Assembly: GCA_049841315.1 (NCBI GenBank)
Contig: JASGDB010000075.1
Span: 1 to 7,187 of the forward strand
From: JASGDB01 sp049841315
Lineage (GTDB): Bacteria; Bacteroidota; Bacteroidia; Flavobacteriales; Weeksellaceae
Direction: 5' to 3'
Length of the DNA stretch: 7,187 bases
Both the position numbers and the translations under genes were made by a program. Shown in pieces: positions 6,892 through 7,187 of this stretch (the first letter of the stretch is position 1; the number at the start of each line of letters is the position of its first letter). The notes under the pieces were generated by a model. The model saw only the letters and a list, made by a program, of their open reading frames with translations. It did no database searches and had not been told where the DNA came from.

Positions 6892-6897
6892 ATGAAT

Positions 6898-6955
6898 AAA
6901 AAGTTATCCACAATACAGCAACGAAAATATTGAAAAGTTATTGCATACACAATAC
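6898..6955 (+). repeat. Imperfect direct repeat containing the first DnaA box
   Basis: AAAAGTTATCCACAATAC (6899-6916) recurs as AAAAGTTAT-TGCATA-CACAATAC (6933-6955). The second copy is the same ends with the centre altered and about five bases longer, so the DnaA box is broken in it. It looks like an iteron-like pair or a decayed box. Confidence 0.45.
6904..6912 (+). promoter_or_regulatory. DnaA box (perfect TTATCCACA)
   Basis: Exact match to the strong 9-mer DnaA-binding consensus on the plus strand, in non-coding AT-rich DNA upstream of the TPR gene. It faces the second perfect box at 6976-6984. Two perfect matches this close are unlikely by chance in a spacer of about 350 bp. Confidence 0.6.
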
Positions 6956-6975
6956 TTTTTTACATCATGTTAGTT

Positions 6976-6984
6976 TGTGGATAA
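6976..6984 (-). promoter_or_regulatory. DnaA box (perfect, inverted: TGTGGATAA)
   Basis: Exact reverse complement of the DnaA 9-mer consensus, 63 bp from the box at 6904-6912 and pointing toward it. A weaker 7-of-9 match, TTCGGATAA, lies at 7030-7038 in the same orientation. Confidence 0.6.
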
Positions 6985-7121
6985 AATGAAGTAATTTAGA
7001 CTTTCCAATATATGTCCATACATCAAAAATTCGGATAAACTTTAGAATAAACCACCAGGCCATACGCATTAAAAACATACATATACTTAATGTAAATGGC
7101 TAAAAATCAATTGTTTTATTT

Positions 7122-7187
7122 TAAACGCAATGGTCGCAAAGTTTTTTTTACATTATTGAAAATATTTTTCGTCCGCAAAGACACTTC
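7122..7187. repeat. Partial GCAAAG-type dispersed repeat at the window edge
   Basis: GTCGCAAAG (7133-7141), followed by an eight-T run and AT-rich DNA, is repeated as GTCCGCAAAG (7171-7180). The layout resembles the 'cgcaaag ... cgcaaagacgc' intergenic repeat I associate with flavobacterial chromosomes. The element is cut by the window end, so its boundary and strand are unknown. Confidence 0.3.

Larger units (their letters stand above)
6892..7187. other. AT-rich non-coding region, candidate oriC or DnaA-controlled region
   Basis: This stretch has no reading frame of useful length and runs past the window edge. It holds the two perfect inward-facing DnaA boxes, one degenerate box (7030-7038), an imperfect direct repeat (6898-6916 and 6933-6955), a short inverted repeat CATTAA/TTAATG (7067-7092), long A/T runs that could melt easily, and a GCAAAG repeat near the end. 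These are expected parts of a bacterial origin, but only two strong boxes are visible and no dnaA or dnaN neighbour is in view. No perfect Bacteroidota -7 element (TAnnTTTG) was found on the minus strand for the TPR gene. Confidence 0.4.

Noticed and set aside
7067..7092. CATTAA/TTAATG inverted repeat as an operator
   Set aside because: Only 6-bp arms with a 14-base spacer in very AT-rich DNA; expected by chance.
1..7187. CRISPR array, insertion sequence with transposase, phage or defence system
   Set aside because: No regularly spaced repeat-spacer series, no transposase, integrase, nuclease or toxin-like reading frame was found; the repeats present are short non-coding elements.

Overview
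The window looks like a piece of a flavobacterial chromosome, probably Chryseobacterium or a close Weeksellaceae relative. The evidence is the style of the proteins (a large secreted TPR protein, and a TonB-receptor-like barrel ending in Phe), AT-rich intergenic DNA, A-rich translation starts without Shine-Dalgarno sequences, and intergenic repeats of types I associate with these genomes. The genus call comes from recognition of style, not a database search.

Layout. Positions 1-281 are non-coding and dense in repeats: an imperfect direct repeat flanks a block of overlapping inverted repeats. Positions 282-1706 (+) encode a CCA tRNA nucleotidyltransferase with a nucleotidyltransferase head and an HD domain. 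Everything else is on the minus strand and reads leftward from about 6833: a 986-residue secreted TPR protein (6833-3873), a 173-bp spacer holding two short repeat remnants, a 592-residue plugless TonB-receptor-like outer-membrane barrel (3699-1921), then tRNA-Arg(CCG) (1905-1834) and an intrinsic terminator (1832-1790). The + and - transcription units converge at about 1707-1790.

The right end (6834-7187) has no gene. It holds a perfect 16-bp-arm palindrome with a T-tract that reads as a terminator on the + strand, in front of a gene on the - strand. Beyond it are two perfect 9-mer DnaA boxes (TTATCCACA and its reverse complement) facing each other within about 80 bp of AT-rich DNA. This makes the right end a candidate origin of replication or a DnaA-controlled regulatory region. 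If it is an origin, the TPR-barrel-tRNA unit is transcribed away from it, in the leading-strand direction.

How the genes may work together. The TPR protein and the barrel both carry export signals and sit in tandem, so a joint role in the periplasm and outer membrane is a reasonable inference, but the substrate is unknown. The tRNA has no encoded CCA and needs the kind of enzyme encoded by the converging cca gene; the adjacency may be chance. I see no CRISPR array, intact insertion sequence, phage gene or defence system.
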